NCBI GenBank assembly: GCA_017854535.1
Contig: JAFMHL010000021.1
Span: forward strand, 1-64,000
DNA: 64,000 nt
Direction of reading: 5' to 3'
From: Nitratireductor sp.
Lineage (GTDB): Bacteria > Pseudomonadota > Alphaproteobacteria > Rhizobiales > Rhizobiaceae
Positions 15,948-25,686 of the stretch are shown piece by piece. Both the position numbers and the translations under genes were made by a program. The notes under the pieces were generated by a model. The model did no database searches, was not told the DNA's origin, and saw nothing but the letters and a program-made list of their open reading frames with translations. Within the stretch, counting starts at the first letter, position 1; the number at the start of each line of letters is the position of its first letter.

Positions 15948-17723
15948 TTATGCCATTTTCAAAAGGGTTTTTGCCGATAGAAGGCTTTCCGCCCCTTCCA
16001 TCACCGTGGTCTTGAGACCTGAGCATTCCCCAAGGAAACTGTCTGCAAAATATCGCGCTAAGACCGCATGTTCTTTCTTGTCACCAGCTAGACCTGCTTT
16101 TGCCAAATAGGCTCCACCAGCGGCCAAGCCATACATTCTCAAGAAAGGTGTTGCACCTGACAGCGCTTCTTCCGCCCGCCCGTCTTTCAAAGCTGCTAGC
16201 ATCCAATGAGTGGCAGCTTCCACATCGTCAATCGCTGAACTCAACCGCGCGGCGGTCTCGCCAAATTCAGGATCATTTGCTCCCCGCACGGCCTCTGCGA
16301 TATCGCGCAATTCGCTAGTATACGCATTGATCGATTGGCCACCTGAAAGCGGTAATTTGCGCATGACAAGGTCAATGGACTGAATGCCGTTGGTGCCCTC
16401 ATAAATCGGGTTGATCCGAGCATCGCGCAAGAACTGAGCCGCTCCGGTTTCTTCGATAAAGCCCATGCCCCCATGAATTTGTACACCGATGGAAGCAACA
16501 TCAACGCCCATATCTGTGGAGAATGCCTTGGCAATCGGGGTCAGAATATTGGCGCGTTCACTCCACATTTTCTGCTCATCGCCAGTGCTTTCACGGGCCA
16601 TGTCCAGCGCATGAGCGCATGAATAGCATATGCCTCTTGCAGCGCGGATCATGGATTTCATGGTCAGCAAATTACGCATCACATCTGGGTGGTCGACGAT
16701 CGGGCTCATGCCCTCGCTTTTACTGCCGGGCGCTTTGCCCTGTTTGCGGTCATGGGCATAGGCAAGTGCGTGCTGGTAGGCCGCCTCGCCAATTGCAACA
16801 CCCTGAATGCCCACATTCAAACGGGCATTGTTCATCATTGTGAACATGCAATTGAGGCCACGATTTTCTTCGCCGATCAGATAGCCGATAGCGCCGGGTT
16901 CGTGCCCTTGAAACCCGTCCCCATAGATCATCACGCAAGTAGGCGATCCGTGAATGCCGAGCTTATGTTCGGTGCTTTGGCAAAATACATCGTTACGCTT
17001 TCCAAGCGAGCCATCATCATTGACCATGAATTTTGGAACCAGAAAGAGCGATATGCCTTTTACGCCCTCAGGGGCATCTGGCAGACGCGCCAACACCAAA
17101 TGACAAATATTGTCCGTCATATCGTGTTCGCCATAGGTGATGAAAATTTTCTGACCAAAAATCTTATAAGTTCCATCGCCGACAGGCTCTGCTTTCGATT
17201 TCAACGCAGCAAGATCAGTCCCCGCCTGCGGCTCAGTTAGGTTCATGGTACCGGTCCATTCACCGGCTGTCAGCTTTGCAAGAAACTTTGCTTTAAGCGC
17301 ATCTGAGCCGTGCTTATCCAAAGCTTCTACTGCGCCAACGGTCAATAATGGGCAAAGCGCCCAAGCCATAGAGGCCGAATTCCACATTTCAGAAGCTGCT
17401 AGCGCCATTGTTGCTGGCAGTTCCTGCCCGCCAAACTCTTCAGGTCCGGCAAGCGCGTTCCAGCCAGCATCTGCCCAAGCCTTATATGTTTCTTTCCAGC
17501 CAGGAGGCGTTGTTACAACCGCATCTTTGACTTTAGAGCCCGTCTGGTCTCCCAACCAATTCAACGGTGCGATTTCTTCCGATGCAAATTTTCCTGCTTC
17601 TTCGAGAATTGCATCGACTAAATCTTCACTCAAACCGTTCAACTTACCCGCATCCATGGCAGCCTTCATGCCTGCCACATATTTAAGGGCGAAAGCGATT
17701 TCCGATACGGGTGCGCGGTACAT
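15948..17723 (-). CDS. Large acyl-CoA dehydrogenase (DmdC/FadE-like)
   Basis: A flavoprotein of 591 residues, longer than the ~380-residue short/medium-chain enzymes and like the DmdC/AidB-type group with an extra C-terminal domain. Visible motifs are MNLTEPQAGTDLAALKSKA (FAD/substrate), KIFITYGEHD, MNNARLNVGIQGVAIGEAAYQHALAYAHDRKQGK and QIHGGMGFIEETGAAQFLRDARINPIYEGTNGIQSIDLVMRK, containing the region of the catalytic Glu. It should oxidise an acyl-CoA to the enoyl-CoA, with electrons to ETF. Start: the track opens at a TTG, but GGAGG five bases before ATG 17723 fixes that codon. A palindromic operator lies about 50 nt upstream. Confidence 0.92.
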   Translation of the reverse strand: MYRAPVSEIAFALKYVAGMKAAMDAGKLNGLSEDLVDAILEEAGKFASEEIAPLNWLGDQTGSKVKDAVVTTPPGWKETYKAWADAGWNALAGPEEFGGQELPATMALAASEMWNSASMAWALCPLLTVGAVEALDKHGSDALKAKFLAKLTAGEWTGTMNLTEPQAGTDLAALKSKAEPVGDGTYKIFGQKIFITYGEHDMTDNICHLVLARLPDAPEGVKGISLFLVPKFMVNDDGSLGKRNDVFCQSTEHKLGIHGSPTCVMIYGDGFQGHEPGAIGYLIGEENRGLNCMFTMMNNARLNVGIQGVAIGEAAYQHALAYAHDRKQGKAPGSKSEGMSPIVDHPDVMRNLLTMKSMIRAARGICYSCAHALDMARESTGDEQKMWSERANILTPIAKAFSTDMGVDVASIGVQIHGGMGFIEETGAAQFLRDARINPIYEGTNGIQSIDLVMRKLPLSGGQSINAYTSELRDIAEAVRGANDPEFGETAARLSSAIDDVEAATHWMLAALKDGRAEEALSGATPFLRMYGLAAGGAYLAKAGLAGDKKEHAVLARYFADSFLGECSGLKTTVMEGAESLLSAKTLLKMA

Positions 17724-17774
17724 GAATTCCTCCAAAGAACAGTTTAACTTAGCAGATTGAAGAGGTAGCTTTTT

Positions 17775-17790
17775 TTGACGTATACGTCAA
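17775..17790. promoter_or_regulatory. Perfect 16-bp palindrome, likely operator of the acyl-CoA dehydrogenase operon
   Basis: TTGACGTATACGTCAA is its own reverse complement and sits 51 nt before the acyl-CoA dehydrogenase start, in the 190-nt divergent gap with sua5. From family knowledge it resembles the ACGTnnACGT-centred sites of MerR-type LiuR or TetR-type regulators of acyl-CoA and branched-chain amino-acid catabolism. Its TTGACG half could overlap a -35 box. No such regulator gene is in the window. Confidence 0.6.
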
Positions 17791-17913
17791 TTAAACTTCA
17801 CTCTACAATAATTTTGTAGAAGCTTTTTACCAACTACCTATGGAGAGTTTGCGCTTTTTCCAGCATATGCCTATGGAAAGCAGTAACTTTTCAATTTTTT
17901 ATAGACATAAAGC

Positions 17914-18885
17914 ATGGCGTATATCCTATCCACAAACGAACGAGCTGAGGCCTTGAGCCAAACAGTTGCTGCTTTGCGAAACGGTGAAACAGTCGCGATT
18001 CCAACTGAGACTGTTTATGGCCTTGCAGCAGATGCGACCAATGGCTTGGCAGTGGCGAAGATATTTGCCCAAAAAGGCCGTCCAAGTTTCAATCCCCTAA
18101 TTTGCCATGTGGACGGCATGGTTATGGCGGAAGAGAACGGATTGATGAATGATTTGGCATCGCGGCTGGCAAAGGCCTTTTGGCCGGGGCCATTGACCCT
18201 CGTCGTGCCGCTCCACTCCCATTCAAAGCTCCATGATCTTGTAACCGCTGGATTGGGAACCGTTGGCCTTCGATGTCCAAAAGGATTTTCACGCCAGATC
18301 ATCAGCGCATTTGGTAGACCACTGGCTGCACCAAGCGCCAACCGCTCAGGCAGAATTTCACCCACCACGGCTGCCCATGTAGCAAACGAATATCCAAACG
18401 AGCCATTGCTCATTGTTGATGATGGACCCTGTGAGGTTGGTCTCGAATCGACCATTGTGAAAGTAGATGGCGATCACCTGACACTGCTTCGACCAGGCGC
18501 TATCAGCATTGAAGCTCTGGAAGAAATTTCAGCTACTCCAGTGCGATTTGCAAAATCGACGGACGGCATACAAGCGCCGGGCATGATGGCAAGCCATTAT
18601 GCGCCAGATGCCGCTGTTCTATTGAATTGCTCATCCTGCGCACGCGGAGCCGCTTGGCTCGGCTTTGGAAATCAGCCAGCGCCAATTGATACCAGCCCTT
18701 CTCTCAATTTAAGCTCCTCAAGCAATTTGACCGAGGCGGCAGCAAATCTATATTCTTATCTCCAGAAGCTTGACGAAAGCGGTGCAAAGACGATTTGCGT
18801 TGCGCCTATTCCGATGGAAGAATTGGGCATAGCCATCAACGACCGATTGACACGCGCAGCTGCTCCACGACCTGAAACACCATGA
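17914..18885 (+). CDS. L-threonylcarbamoyladenylate synthase (Sua5 type)
   Basis: Forms threonylcarbamoyl-AMP from Thr, bicarbonate and ATP, the first step of t6A37 tRNA modification. The YrdC domain occupies residues 1-200: IPTETVYGLAADATN, KGRPSFNPLICHVDG, GLRCPKGF, APSANRSGRISPT and ESTIVKVDGDHLTLLRPGAI. Then the linker APGMMASHYAP and a C-terminal Sua5 domain (to 323) identify the long Sua5 form, not the short TsaC. The stop overlaps the following ATG (ATGA), so it is translationally coupled to an FAD oxidase gene, a pairing known in rhizobia. Confidence 0.93.
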   Translation: MAYILSTNERAEALSQTVAALRNGETVAIPTETVYGLAADATNGLAVAKIFAQKGRPSFNPLICHVDGMVMAEENGLMNDLASRLAKAFWPGPLTLVVPLHSHSKLHDLVTAGLGTVGLRCPKGFSRQIISAFGRPLAAPSANRSGRISPTTAAHVANEYPNEPLLIVDDGPCEVGLESTIVKVDGDHLTLLRPGAISIEALEEISATPVRFAKSTDGIQAPGMMASHYAPDAAVLLNCSSCARGAAWLGFGNQPAPIDTSPSLNLSSSSNLTEAAANLYSYLQKLDESGAKTICVAPIPMEELGIAINDRLTRAAAPRPETP

Positions 18886-20315
18886 GTGAGAACATGAACG
18901 CACCTCTTTCTGACGACCTACTTCAAAAATTTGTTGCGATTGTTGGCGAGCGGAACGTGTTGCGCAGTGGTGATGACCTGACGCGATACACCCATGAAAA
19001 CCGAGATATTTATATTGGCAAAACGCCTTTGGTTTTGAAGCCTGCCTCCACTCAAGAGGTAGCTGAAATTGTTTCACTCGCCAATGAAACAAAAACAGCG
19101 ATTGTCCCTCAAGGGGGACACACTGGGCATGCAGCAGGAGGCGTTCCTGACGAAAGCAATCGGCAAGTGGTTGTTTCTTTGGAGCGCATGAATGCGATCC
19201 AGCATGTGGATCTGGAGGGCAATACAGCACTTGTTGAAGCTGGCGTCATTTTGCAATCCATTCAGGAAATGGCTGACAGCCATGACAGATTGTTTCCATT
19301 GTCTCTGGCTTCTCAAGGCTCCTGTCAGATAGGCGGCAATATTTCAACCAATGCCGGCGGCACTGCGGTTCTTTCTTATGGCAATACCAGAGACATGATC
19401 CTTGGCCTTGAGGTTGTTACTGCAAAGGGAGATATTTGGAACGGGCTTCGCCGGCTTAAGAAGGATAATACTGGCTATGATCTGCGCGATCTGTTTATCG
19501 GTGCTGAAGGGACGTTGGGGATTATTACTGCCGCTGTTATCAAGCTGCTACCAAAACCAAAGGGCCGCATTGCGGCATTTGTTGGCATGAAGTCACCCCA
19601 AGCGGCTTTGAAATTATTACAATCGGCATTGGCGATGGGTGGCAAGTCTGTCACAGGGTTTGAATTCATACCGCGCATTGCAATTGAAGCCGTTACTTCA
19701 AATTACCCTACCCATCGCGACCCATTGGAAAGACCACATGAATGGTATGTGCTGATGGAGATTTCGTCAGGGCGTTCTGAAAGTGATGCCACGGATTCAT
19801 GCGAAACAATTTTGGGCAATGCACTTGAAAACAGCATAATTGACGATGCCAGTATTTCTCAAAATGAAGCTCAACGAAATCAATTTTGGGCAATAAGGGA
19901 AACCATACCCGGTTGCCAGAAATTTATGGGGGGCTCGGTTAAAAACGATGTGTCGGTACCCGTACATCTTGTGCCCGAATTTTTAGAACGGTCGGATAAA
20001 GCCGTTCTCAATTTCATGCCGGATGCTCGCATCTTCTCATTTGGCCATATGGGCGATGGTAATATCCATTACAATATTTCCCAACCGGAAAACATGACCA
20101 GCGATGACTTTCTGGCAAGGCGTATCGAAATCAATAATGTCGTCAACGAAGTCGTTCTTGATCTTGGCGGCTCAATTTCTGCTGAACATGGTATTGGCAA
20201 ATTAAAGCGGGATCTCTTGGCTCAGACCAAGCAACCTGTCGAATTGCAGATGATGCGTTCGATCAAACAGGCTCTAGATCCCAATGGGATCATGAATCCT
20301 GGCAAAGTGATCTGA
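18882..20315 (+). CDS. FAD-linked 2-hydroxyacid dehydrogenase (D2HGDH/GlcD-like)
   Basis: A 477-residue VAO-type flavoprotein. The FAD-binding PCMH domain covers residues about 40-220 (VPQGGHTGHAAGG, GNISTNAGGTAVLSYGNTRDMILGLEVV, KDNTGYDLRDLFIGAEGTLGI), followed by the FAD-oxidase C-terminal domain with HMGDGNIHYNIS (metal/substrate His) and SAEHGIGKLKRDLL. The set fits D-2-hydroxyglutarate or D-lactate dehydrogenases, passing electrons to ETF or a quinone; the substrate cannot be decided. It overlaps the Sua5 gene by 4 nt. GTGAGAACATG could give an alternative start two or three codons inside (18894). Confidence 0.9.
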   Translation: MSENMNAPLSDDLLQKFVAIVGERNVLRSGDDLTRYTHENRDIYIGKTPLVLKPASTQEVAEIVSLANETKTAIVPQGGHTGHAAGGVPDESNRQVVVSLERMNAIQHVDLEGNTALVEAGVILQSIQEMADSHDRLFPLSLASQGSCQIGGNISTNAGGTAVLSYGNTRDMILGLEVVTAKGDIWNGLRRLKKDNTGYDLRDLFIGAEGTLGIITAAVIKLLPKPKGRIAAFVGMKSPQAALKLLQSALAMGGKSVTGFEFIPRIAIEAVTSNYPTHRDPLERPHEWYVLMEISSGRSESDATDSCETILGNALENSIIDDASISQNEAQRNQFWAIRETIPGCQKFMGGSVKNDVSVPVHLVPEFLERSDKAVLNFMPDARIFSFGHMGDGNIHYNISQPENMTSDDFLARRIEINNVVNEVVLDLGGSISAEHGIGKLKRDLLAQTKQPVELQMMRSIKQALDPNGIMNPGKVI

Positions 20316-20539
20316 CCGCTTCTTAACCCATTGAAAAGACTCATTACCGGAACCTTACACCCTGTAATAATTCAATAACCACGCTTTTTGGTAACGGATG
20401 ATTCACCTTCTCTGTTAAGCGGATAGTGGCTGGCCTCAGCTATATTCCTCCCAACACGAAAAATAACAACAACAATATTCGTGATCAGAAGCATCGGCAA
20501 AAGATCGGGCTCTGAAGGGAAGACAGGAAGGCATTTACT

Positions 20540-21106
20540 ATGGTCGATATGGCCCTTAGCACCGAACAGGTGTGCGACGCATCAGCGGAATTTTTTCGCC
20601 TTGACCCTTACAAAATGACAGAGCGTTTGTGCTATGCCAAAGGTGATATGCAATACACAATCGACTGCACGGGCGTTTCAGTGAAAATGAAATTACCTAA
20701 GAGCGGGCTGCCTTTGGCGTTCGGCATTGCAAGATCAGCCTTCAAAGGAATAGCTGCACGTGCTGTGGAAAACGCAGATGGTTCGCAAACTGTTTCGCTT
20801 GAATTACATCATTTGGACCCTGATCTTTGCGTCAAGGTTTTGGTTGCAGATAATCTTGATGACATCGCAGCTGATTGGCATTCATGGAGCCGATTGATGA
20901 AGCTTCCAATGCTGATTATTGATGCAGACGGAATGTCAAAACCTGTTCGCGATGAACTTGGCATGGTTATGCTGGAAACACCCACAGCCCGCCGCAAGCG
21001 CATTACTGGTTACAAGCCGCGTCCGTGGTTTTTGAAGCGCCGTAAGATGGGTGTTGTTGGTAACATTACCCGACTTACTGCAAATGAAATCATAGCCAGA
21101 GTTTAG
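20540..21106 (+). CDS. DUF6101-like protein
   Basis: A 188-residue soluble protein. I believe it matches the DUF6101 family of Hyphomicrobiales, which has no assigned function: an N-terminal AEFFRLDPYKM segment, a central beta-rich part (HHLDPDLCVKVLVADNLDDIAADWHSW) and a strongly basic C-terminus (ARRKRITGYKPRPWFLKRRKMG) that might bind nucleic acid or membrane. AGACAGGAAGG lies 13-18 nt before the ATG, so M4 could also be the start. It lies tail to tail with ubiA. Confidence 0.7.
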   Translation: MVDMALSTEQVCDASAEFFRLDPYKMTERLCYAKGDMQYTIDCTGVSVKMKLPKSGLPLAFGIARSAFKGIAARAVENADGSQTVSLELHHLDPDLCVKVLVADNLDDIAADWHSWSRLMKLPMLIIDADGMSKPVRDELGMVMLETPTARRKRITGYKPRPWFLKRRKMGVVGNITRLTANEIIARV

Positions 21107-21252
21107 TCAGAAACGGACGGGGATGTCCGCGGCAGCATTGAGGTAACTCATGTAAGGTTGCCAACCAAATTGACCAAAGCGACGACGTTGCGCGAGAGAC
21201 AAGCGCAGCGCCGTCGCAGCTCTAACAATTCTATCGCTCACAGAAAACTTTG

Positions 21253-22245
21253 CTATCGAACCAATACAGAAGCCAACAATCCCAGAAACAGCAGCCAGCC
21301 AAATCCGGAATTGGATTTGAACAAGTGCAGGCTGTTTGCCGGATCGCTATAGCTGAAACTTTTCACTTGCCAAGTAAGATGCGCAGCGCTGAGCACCAAA
21401 CCAATCCAGGCTGGCCAATTCACACCAGTTAAATAAAAAGCAATTGCAAACATAACCAGCGCAGCGCTGTAAAGAATAATGAGAGCAGTTTTCGTATTTT
21501 CTGCGAACAATCTTGCTGTCGATTTCACTCCCACCAAAGCGTCGTCTTCGATGTCCTGATAGGCATAAATCGTATCATAAGCGATAACCCAGCAGATGCT
21601 GCCGAGATAGAGAATGATCGCTGGTAAATGCAATTGACCTGCTATGGCAGTCCAGCCGACCAGCGCACCCCAAGAAAATGCCAGTCCTAAAAACAGCTGC
21701 GGCCACCAGGTTATGCGTTTCATGAATGGATAAACAACAATGGTCACCACCGACACCAAACCGACAATTATCGTCGTTGTGTTGAACTGCAGTAGAATGA
21801 TCAATCCGACAAGCAATTGAAGTGCGAGAAATATCGCTGCTTTTTTTCGAGTGACGCGACCAGAAGGCAAAGGTCGTGAACGGGTTCGGGCAACCTTATC
21901 ATCAATATCCTGATCGACGAGATCGTTGTAAGTGCACCCTGCCCCGCGCATAACGAAGGCGCCAAGGAAGAAAAGTAGTAAGTAATATGGGAATATAGAA
22001 TCACCAGAAAACCATCTAACTTTTTCAGCTATTGATAAGTTATCGAATTCGATTGCAGATATAGAATTGATCCAAACTGCCAAAGCCAATGCCGCAGACC
22101 ACCAGCACGGCCACATGAGCAGTTTCCAGCCAATGGGCCGTTCCCATCTAGCCAGTTGCGCGTAAGGCCAAAGGCTCTCGGGCAGAAACTTGTGAACCCA
22201 GCTTCCGCGCAGTGCGTCTGCTACCATTTTGTTTTCATCTGTCAT
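21253..22245 (-). CDS. ubiA: 4-hydroxybenzoate octaprenyltransferase
   Basis: UbiA attaches the octaprenyl or decaprenyl chain to 4-hydroxybenzoate in the inner membrane during ubiquinone synthesis. The 330-residue protein is polytopic. The two Asp-rich motifs are visible: NDLVDQDIDDKVARTRSRPLPSG (about 107-130) and DTIYAYQDIEDD (about 224-235), as is WERPIGW near the N-terminus. The prenyl donor would be made by the polyprenyl synthase at 35 kb. ubiA is divergent from purD, leaving 164 nt between their starts. Confidence 0.95.
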   Translation of the reverse strand: MTDENKMVADALRGSWVHKFLPESLWPYAQLARWERPIGWKLLMWPCWWSAALALAVWINSISAIEFDNLSIAEKVRWFSGDSIFPYYLLLFFLGAFVMRGAGCTYNDLVDQDIDDKVARTRSRPLPSGRVTRKKAAIFLALQLLVGLIILLQFNTTTIIVGLVSVVTIVVYPFMKRITWWPQLFLGLAFSWGALVGWTAIAGQLHLPAIILYLGSICWVIAYDTIYAYQDIEDDALVGVKSTARLFAENTKTALIILYSAALVMFAIAFYLTGVNWPAWIGLVLSAAHLTWQVKSFSYSDPANSLHLFKSNSGFGWLLFLGLLASVLVR

Positions 22246-22409
22246 GGCATGGTTGTGTAATTGGGGATGGGATTCGTCAAGGGCTTATTGGATTGGTTCA
22301 CTGAGCAGCTGAACAAATTAGTCTTATAGTTTCCGTGGATAGACCATCCCAAGCTTTGCGCAAGATAGGCGGTGGTGTTAAAAACCCGCTAAACAAAACG
22401 GAATTTCAG

Positions 22410-23696
22410 ATGGATATTTTACTTATTGGCTCAGGCGGACGTGAGCATGCGCTGGCTTGGAAACTGACCCAGTCTCTGCATTGCGATGACCTTTATTGCG
22501 CACCGGGCAATGGCGGCATTTCTCAATATGCTACCTGCGTTGCCTTAGACATCATGGACAATGATGCTGTTGTTGCTTTCTGCAAAGACAAAGGCATCGG
22601 CTTTGTTGTGGTTGGCCCTGAGCAGCCTTTGGTCAACGGCATAGTAGATGCCCTTGAAGCAGCTGATATTCCTGCTTTTGGCCCGTCTGCTTTCGCAGCA
22701 CAGTTGGAAGGCTCCAAGGGTTTTACCAAGGATCTTTGTGCCGAGTTTAATATCCCAACCGCTGCCTATCAACGCTTCAACAATGCACCAAAAGCAAAGA
22801 TGTATGTTCGCCAACAAAATGAAGGCCGCGGAGCGCCTATCGTGATCAAGGCTGATGGACTTGCCGCTGGCAAAGGCGTGATTGTAGCCACAACACTGGA
22901 CGAAGCAATTGATGCAATTGATATGTGTTTTGAAGGCTCCTTCGGCGCCGCGGGTGCTGAAGTGGTTGTCGAAGCGTTTTTGGAAGGAGAGGAAGCCAGC
23001 CTCTTTGCCATTTGCGATGGCCAGACCGCCATGCTTATGGGGACTGCGCAGGATCATAAGCGTGTTGGCGATGGTGACATTGGTCCCAATACGGGCGGAA
23101 TGGGGGCTTACTCCCCTGCCCCTATTTTGACCCAGGAACTTATCGATGAAGTGATGAGCGATATCATCGTCCCGACCCTTGCGGGTATGCACCACAAGGG
23201 TCATCCGTTTAAAGGCATCTTATATGCTGGTTTGATGCTGACGAAAGACGGGCCGCAACTGATCGAATATAATACGCGCTTTGGTGATCCTGAGTGTCAG
23301 GTGCTTATGCCGCGTCTAAAAACCGATCTGGTTGAGCTGATGCTTGCAGCTGCCAGCGGCAACCTTCTTGAGATCGAAGCGGAATGGGATGATAAAGCAG
23401 CGCTGACGGTCGTGCTGGCTTCCAAAGGTTATCCGGCCGAATATGAAAAAAATACAGAGATTGAAGGCGTCGATGCTGCAGAAAAATCTGGCGCATTGGT
23501 GTTCCACGCCGGAACTGCCGAAAAAGACGGAAAGTTATTGGCAACCGGAGGACGCGTTTTGAACGTAACCGGATTTGGCAACACCATCACCGAAGCGCAA
23601 ACATCGGCCTATATGGCTATTGACCAGATAAAATGGGATAATGGATTTTGCCGCCGCGATATTGGCTGGCGCGCAGTTGAGCGCGAAAAAGGCTGA
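22410..23696 (+). CDS. purD: Phosphoribosylamine-glycine ligase
   Basis: PurD (GAR synthetase) joins glycine to phosphoribosylamine with ATP in de novo purine synthesis. The 428-residue ATP-grasp protein starts [19 protein letters not shown], the standard N-terminus, which fixes ATG 22410; the track start (GTG 22335) adds 25 unrelated residues. Other signatures are [51 protein letters not shown] and [11 protein letters not shown]. It is followed 9 nt later by a crotonase gene and may share its transcript. Confidence 0.97.
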   Translation: MDILLIGSGGREHALAWKLTQSLHCDDLYCAPGNGGISQYATCVALDIMDNDAVVAFCKDKGIGFVVVGPEQPLVNGIVDALEAADIPAFGPSAFAAQLEGSKGFTKDLCAEFNIPTAAYQRFNNAPKAKMYVRQQNEGRGAPIVIKADGLAAGKGVIVATTLDEAIDAIDMCFEGSFGAAGAEVVVEAFLEGEEASLFAICDGQTAMLMGTAQDHKRVGDGDIGPNTGGMGAYSPAPILTQELIDEVMSDIIVPTLAGMHHKGHPFKGILYAGLMLTKDGPQLIEYNTRFGDPECQVLMPRLKTDLVELMLAAASGNLLEIEAEWDDKAALTVVLASKGYPAEYEKNTEIEGVDAAEKSGALVFHAGTAEKDGKLLATGGRVLNVTGFGNTITEAQTSAYMAIDQIKWDNGFCRRDIGWRAVEREKG

Positions 23697-23705
23697 CATT
23701 CAATT

Positions 23706-24491
23706 ATGAGTAATCTGGAAATCACATCAAAAGACCGGGTGCTCATTGTCGCCATAGATAGAATTGAACGCAAAAACGCGGTTGATCTGCAAACTGCAAA
23801 AGAACTGTATCAAGCCTTTCTTGACTTCGACAGAAATGAAAATTTTGATGTGGCAATCCTGACAGGAAAAGGTGGGGCGTTTTGTGCTGGGGCTGACTTG
23901 AAAGCCCTTGGTGGTGAAGACTTTCAAAGCCGCGTGAGCGATGGCGGCGAAGGAACATTCGCTCCCATGGGTGTTTCTCGCATGGAACTTTCCAAACCGG
24001 TGATTGCAGCCATTGAGGGCCATGCGGTTGCTGGCGGTATGGAATTGGCGCTTTGGTGTGATCTGCGGGTGATGGCCGAAGATGCGATCATGGGCATTTA
24101 TTGCCGCCGCTTTGGCGTGCCGCTGATTGATATGGGCACGATACGCCTACCCCGTTTGATCGGCCAGTCCCGGGCGGTGGACCTGATCTTAACGGGCCGA
24201 CTCGTAGATGCGAAGGAAGCCCATGCTATTGGCCTTGCCAATCGGATTGTACCTTCTGGTGACACTCTAGATCATGCCATGAAATTAGCTGAACAAATTT
24301 CAGCATTCCCGCAAACCTGTATGCGCAATGATCGTAAGTCTGTGTTAGACCAATGGTCATTGGGTCTTGACGATGCTATCGAGAATGAAACAGAGCTTGG
24401 TCGAACCACTATTGGAACAGGTGAAACGGTTTCTGGCGCAGGTAGATTTTCTGCTGGCGAAGGCCGACATGGAGAATTTGAAAACAAATGA
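23706..24491 (+). CDS. Crotonase/enoyl-CoA hydratase family protein
   Basis: A 261-residue crotonase-fold enzyme with RIERKNAVDLQTAKELYQAF, the oxyanion motif GGAFCAGADLKAL (about 58-70), EGHAVAGGMELALWCDLRVM and the Arg-rich FGVPLIDMGTIRLPRLIGQSRAVDLILTGR. Glu residues expected for hydratase activity are partly replaced, so hydration, isomerisation or hydrolysis of a CoA ester are all possible. It starts 9 nt after purD and its last codons overlap the start of the next membrane-protein gene by 4 nt (ATGA). No pathway partner is obvious. Confidence 0.88.
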   Translation: MSNLEITSKDRVLIVAIDRIERKNAVDLQTAKELYQAFLDFDRNENFDVAILTGKGGAFCAGADLKALGGEDFQSRVSDGGEGTFAPMGVSRMELSKPVIAAIEGHAVAGGMELALWCDLRVMAEDAIMGIYCRRFGVPLIDMGTIRLPRLIGQSRAVDLILTGRLVDAKEAHAIGLANRIVPSGDTLDHAMKLAEQISAFPQTCMRNDRKSVLDQWSLGLDDAIENETELGRTTIGTGETVSGAGRFSAGEGRHGEFENK

Positions 24492-24907
24492 CGATGGTTT
24501 TAAGTCTGGTAAAAGCAATTCATCTGCTGGCCCTTGTTTTCGGTTCGGTTGCGGCCTTGGGAAATATCTACCTTGGTCTTGCCAAAGGACCCCATGATCT
24601 GGCTGCTCCGGGGTTCAACAACACTCTGCGCAAAGCTTATCGATATACTTCTTTGTTTGCGATCATCGCACTTTGGGGTAGCGGTATCGTGTTATTGCTG
24701 ACTTATGGCGGCTGGGTACCTGGCTTTGCCTTTACGGCGAAAATACTATTGGTCGCCTTGATGACAGCGATCATCTTTTTCATGAATTTAATGGCACCGA
24801 GCTGGGCAAGAAATGGCGGCCCGCCAAGCTATGTTCCCATATTAAGCTGGATAAACGCCATCAGCCTTTTGTCAATCGTCACTCTGGCTGCGTTTGCTTT
24901 TGGTTAA
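24488..24907 (+). CDS. Four-helix integral membrane protein
   Basis: A 139-residue protein with four hydrophobic segments (about 8-28, 53-73, 80-100, 117-137) and His residues at positions 12 and 36. The layout resembles small CopD/HemJ-like membrane proteins, but I cannot assign a family with confidence. ATGA overlap with the upstream crotonase gene suggests coupling of translation. Nothing else in the sequence points to a function. Confidence 0.65.
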   Translation: MTMVLSLVKAIHLLALVFGSVAALGNIYLGLAKGPHDLAAPGFNNTLRKAYRYTSLFAIIALWGSGIVLLLTYGGWVPGFAFTAKILLVALMTAIIFFMNLMAPSWARNGGPPSYVPILSWINAISLLSIVTLAAFAFG

Positions 24908-24985
24908 GTATACGACCAAAACCACGTAGAATTTTACGAATATTTCCCTTTTCTGATGCAAAATGCATTGAAACGAGGGAAAAAC

Positions 24986-25342
24986 ATGGCACATCGCATC
25001 GAATTGAACCAATTAGGCCTGGGCGGCGGATTAGCGGTCATTGTTGCATTTGGTGCAGCAATATTTATTGGAACGCAAACTCAAATTAGTCGTGGGGTAG
25101 TGAACGATACTATTCTCGTTGTTGCCGGTGAAACCTATAGCACCCATGTTCAATGCGGTGAGACAAACTCTGTTGCACCTTCATTGTTGAAGGCCTTTGT
25201 CGGGCTGCATAATGGAGAACGCGTGGTGATCAAAGGCTACAATCGCAGAGATGCTCAAAATGCATTAGCGACAAATTTTCAAGATTGTAAAATCGGATCG
25301 CTCAGCCGGTCTAAAAGGGCATTGTGGAAAAGCATGATCTAA
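24986..25342 (+). CDS. Hypothetical membrane-anchored protein
   Basis: A 118-residue protein, one N-terminal transmembrane helix (about 9-31, GLGGGLAVIVAFGAAIFIG) and a soluble tail with two cysteines (HVQCGE and FQDCKIG) that could form a disulphide in the periplasm. The track start at 24956 adds ten residues; GAGGG six bases before ATG 24986 supports the shorter form. Function unknown. It converges with a small membrane-protein gene 14 nt away. Confidence 0.6.
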   Translation: MAHRIELNQLGLGGGLAVIVAFGAAIFIGTQTQISRGVVNDTILVVAGETYSTHVQCGETNSVAPSLLKAFVGLHNGERVVIKGYNRRDAQNALATNFQDCKIGSLSRSKRALWKSMI

Positions 25343-25356
25343 CGATTGGAATGACA

Positions 25357-25599
25357 TCAATCGTCGATCTCGCTCAATCGACGGTCAGGGCTCCAAAGCT
25401 TTTTGACCATCCACAAGCAACCCAAGGTGAAAGCACCTGCAAGCAGTCCAAACCATATAGGACCGTCTGCGAAACCGGACCAAGCGCCATGAGCTCCGGC
25501 ATAAGCAAACCCAAGCGGTACTATGCTGATCAATCGGCTATAAATTTTCCCGCCAATACGATTAATCGCCTCGCCAGTTTTTCCAATCTGATTTCTCAT
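25357..25599 (-). CDS. Small membrane protein (80 aa)
   Basis: An 80-residue protein with two hydrophobic segments (about 23-40 and 48-64) and a charged end (SPDRRLSEIDD). Starts MRNQIGKTGEAINRIGGK, a polar N-terminus; upstream GGAGACAGCTCG provides a plausible binding site. No family recognised. It is the only candidate in the gap between the 118-residue protein and ytoQ. Confidence 0.55.
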   Translation of the reverse strand: MRNQIGKTGEAINRIGGKIYSRLISIVPLGFAYAGAHGAWSGFADGPIWFGLLAGAFTLGCLWMVKKLWSPDRRLSEIDD

Positions 25600-25686
25600 C
25601 GAGCTGTCTCCACAATCTGAAAATCTCTTTCCAGACAGATGATGCTGTAGATTTGTTAAATAAAACTGAAAGAACGATTTGAGACC

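Noticed and set aside
16689-17240. 183-codon plus-strand ORF
   Set aside because: Antisense shadow of the acyl-CoA dehydrogenase gene.
20326-20450. Long-range repeat resembling CCGCTTCTTAAC/GTTAAGCGG before DUF6101
   Set aside because: Spacing over 70 nt with a mismatch; likely chance.
22545-23204. 219-codon minus-strand ORF
   Set aside because: Antisense shadow of purD, which is certain.
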